This document shows, in pieces, positions 63,687-64,000 of a stretch of DNA of 64,000 bases. This stretch comes from Quercus robur. Lineage: Eukaryota; Streptophyta; Magnoliopsida; Fagales; Fagaceae. Positions within the stretch are counted from its first letter, which is position 1; the number at the start of each line of letters is the position of its first letter. The notes below the pieces were generated by a model. The model was given only the letters and a program-made list of their open reading frames with translations. It was not told the DNA's origin and searched no databases. The translations under genes and the position numbers were made by a program. Location: contig NC_065535.1 in assembly GCF_932294415.1 (NCBI RefSeq), forward strand, positions 95,372,862 to 95,436,861. Direction: 5' to 3'.

Positions 63687-64000
63687 GTCTATTAACTTAT
63701 AACTTCATACATATGCATGAAAACACTTAAAAATATATAATAAAATACATAATATAATTCCTATATATATATATATAATTTAAATACTATTGATAGTCAT
63801 TTTTATATTTTATTAACGTTTTAAAAAAATTTGTAAGGATTTTATTAGGTATAAACTTTAAATTGTCCATTTTTTTAATTATTGTGAAGTACTCTTTTTT
63901 TTTACGACTCATTTATTTTATACTTTTTAGTTTTTGTATTTAATAACTCACTTAAATGAATATTTATGATATAGTCACATATTTGATTCTAAAATTAAAA
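63687..64000. repeat. long direct repeat, right copy (cut by window edge)
   Basis: Second copy of 62862-63170, in the same orientation, running to the edge of the window, so its true end is not seen. It carries a longer TA tract (63763-63777) than the left copy. Confidence 0.85.

Larger units (their letters stand above)
62341..64000. other. AT-rich intergenic DNA
   Basis: No gene is recognised. The main feature is a direct repeat pair (62862-63170 and 63687-64000). A GTTTAGTCT-free, A/T-rich composition and short poly-A tracts fill the rest. Confidence 0.5.

Overview
This window is nuclear DNA of a flowering plant, probably a woody eudicot. The genes are split by AT-rich introns with GT...AG borders, proteins match plant families (galactinol synthase, plastid GARS, S-domain receptor kinase, SHAGGY-like kinase kappa), and intergenic DNA is full of MITEs, SINEs, LINE ends and LTR-element fossils. 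Several repeats look to me like those of oak and its relatives (Fagaceae), but that is from memory and is not proven here.

Layout. 1-3.8 kb: repeat-rich intergenic DNA. 3.8-21.9 kb: a tandem cluster of three PhzF-like genes on the + strand. Copy A (3810-7185) has six joined exons but lacks the expected catalytic Glu. Copy B (16511-18572) keeps the Glu but has lost the Gly-His-Ala-Thr motif. Copy C (20293-21847) is a chimeric pseudogene without exons 3 and 4. A fossil Copia element (8951-15409, minus strand, with TSDs and a nested solo LTR) separates A from B. 24.0-28.1 kb: a gene-free block of stacked tandem arrays (about 168-bp, 30-bp and 93-bp periods) with an inserted 182-bp foldback element, all bracketed by 183-bp direct repeats; this is the oddest structure in the window.

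29.3-30.7 kb: galactinol synthase (+), with an unusually short C-terminal linker. 32.3-36.2 kb: plastid phosphoribosylamine-glycine ligase (-). 38.3-39.1 kb: a solo LTR inserted in or beside a SINE. 40.3-44.2 kb: mitochondrial ribosomal protein L21 (-). 46.0-48.4 kb: an intronless G-type lectin receptor kinase (-). 49-52.3 kb: LINE and MITE debris. 52.8-62.3 kb: a 12-coding-exon SHAGGY-like kinase of the kappa type (-) with upstream ORFs and a 5' UTR intron. 62.3-64 kb: AT-rich DNA with a long direct repeat.

The genes belong to unrelated processes (raffinose sugars, purine synthesis, mitochondrial translation, surface perception, GSK3 signalling); nothing suggests they work as one unit. The PhzF cluster is the only gene family expansion. 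Exon borders were set by eye from splice sites, reading frame and family knowledge; no alignment or transcript data were available.
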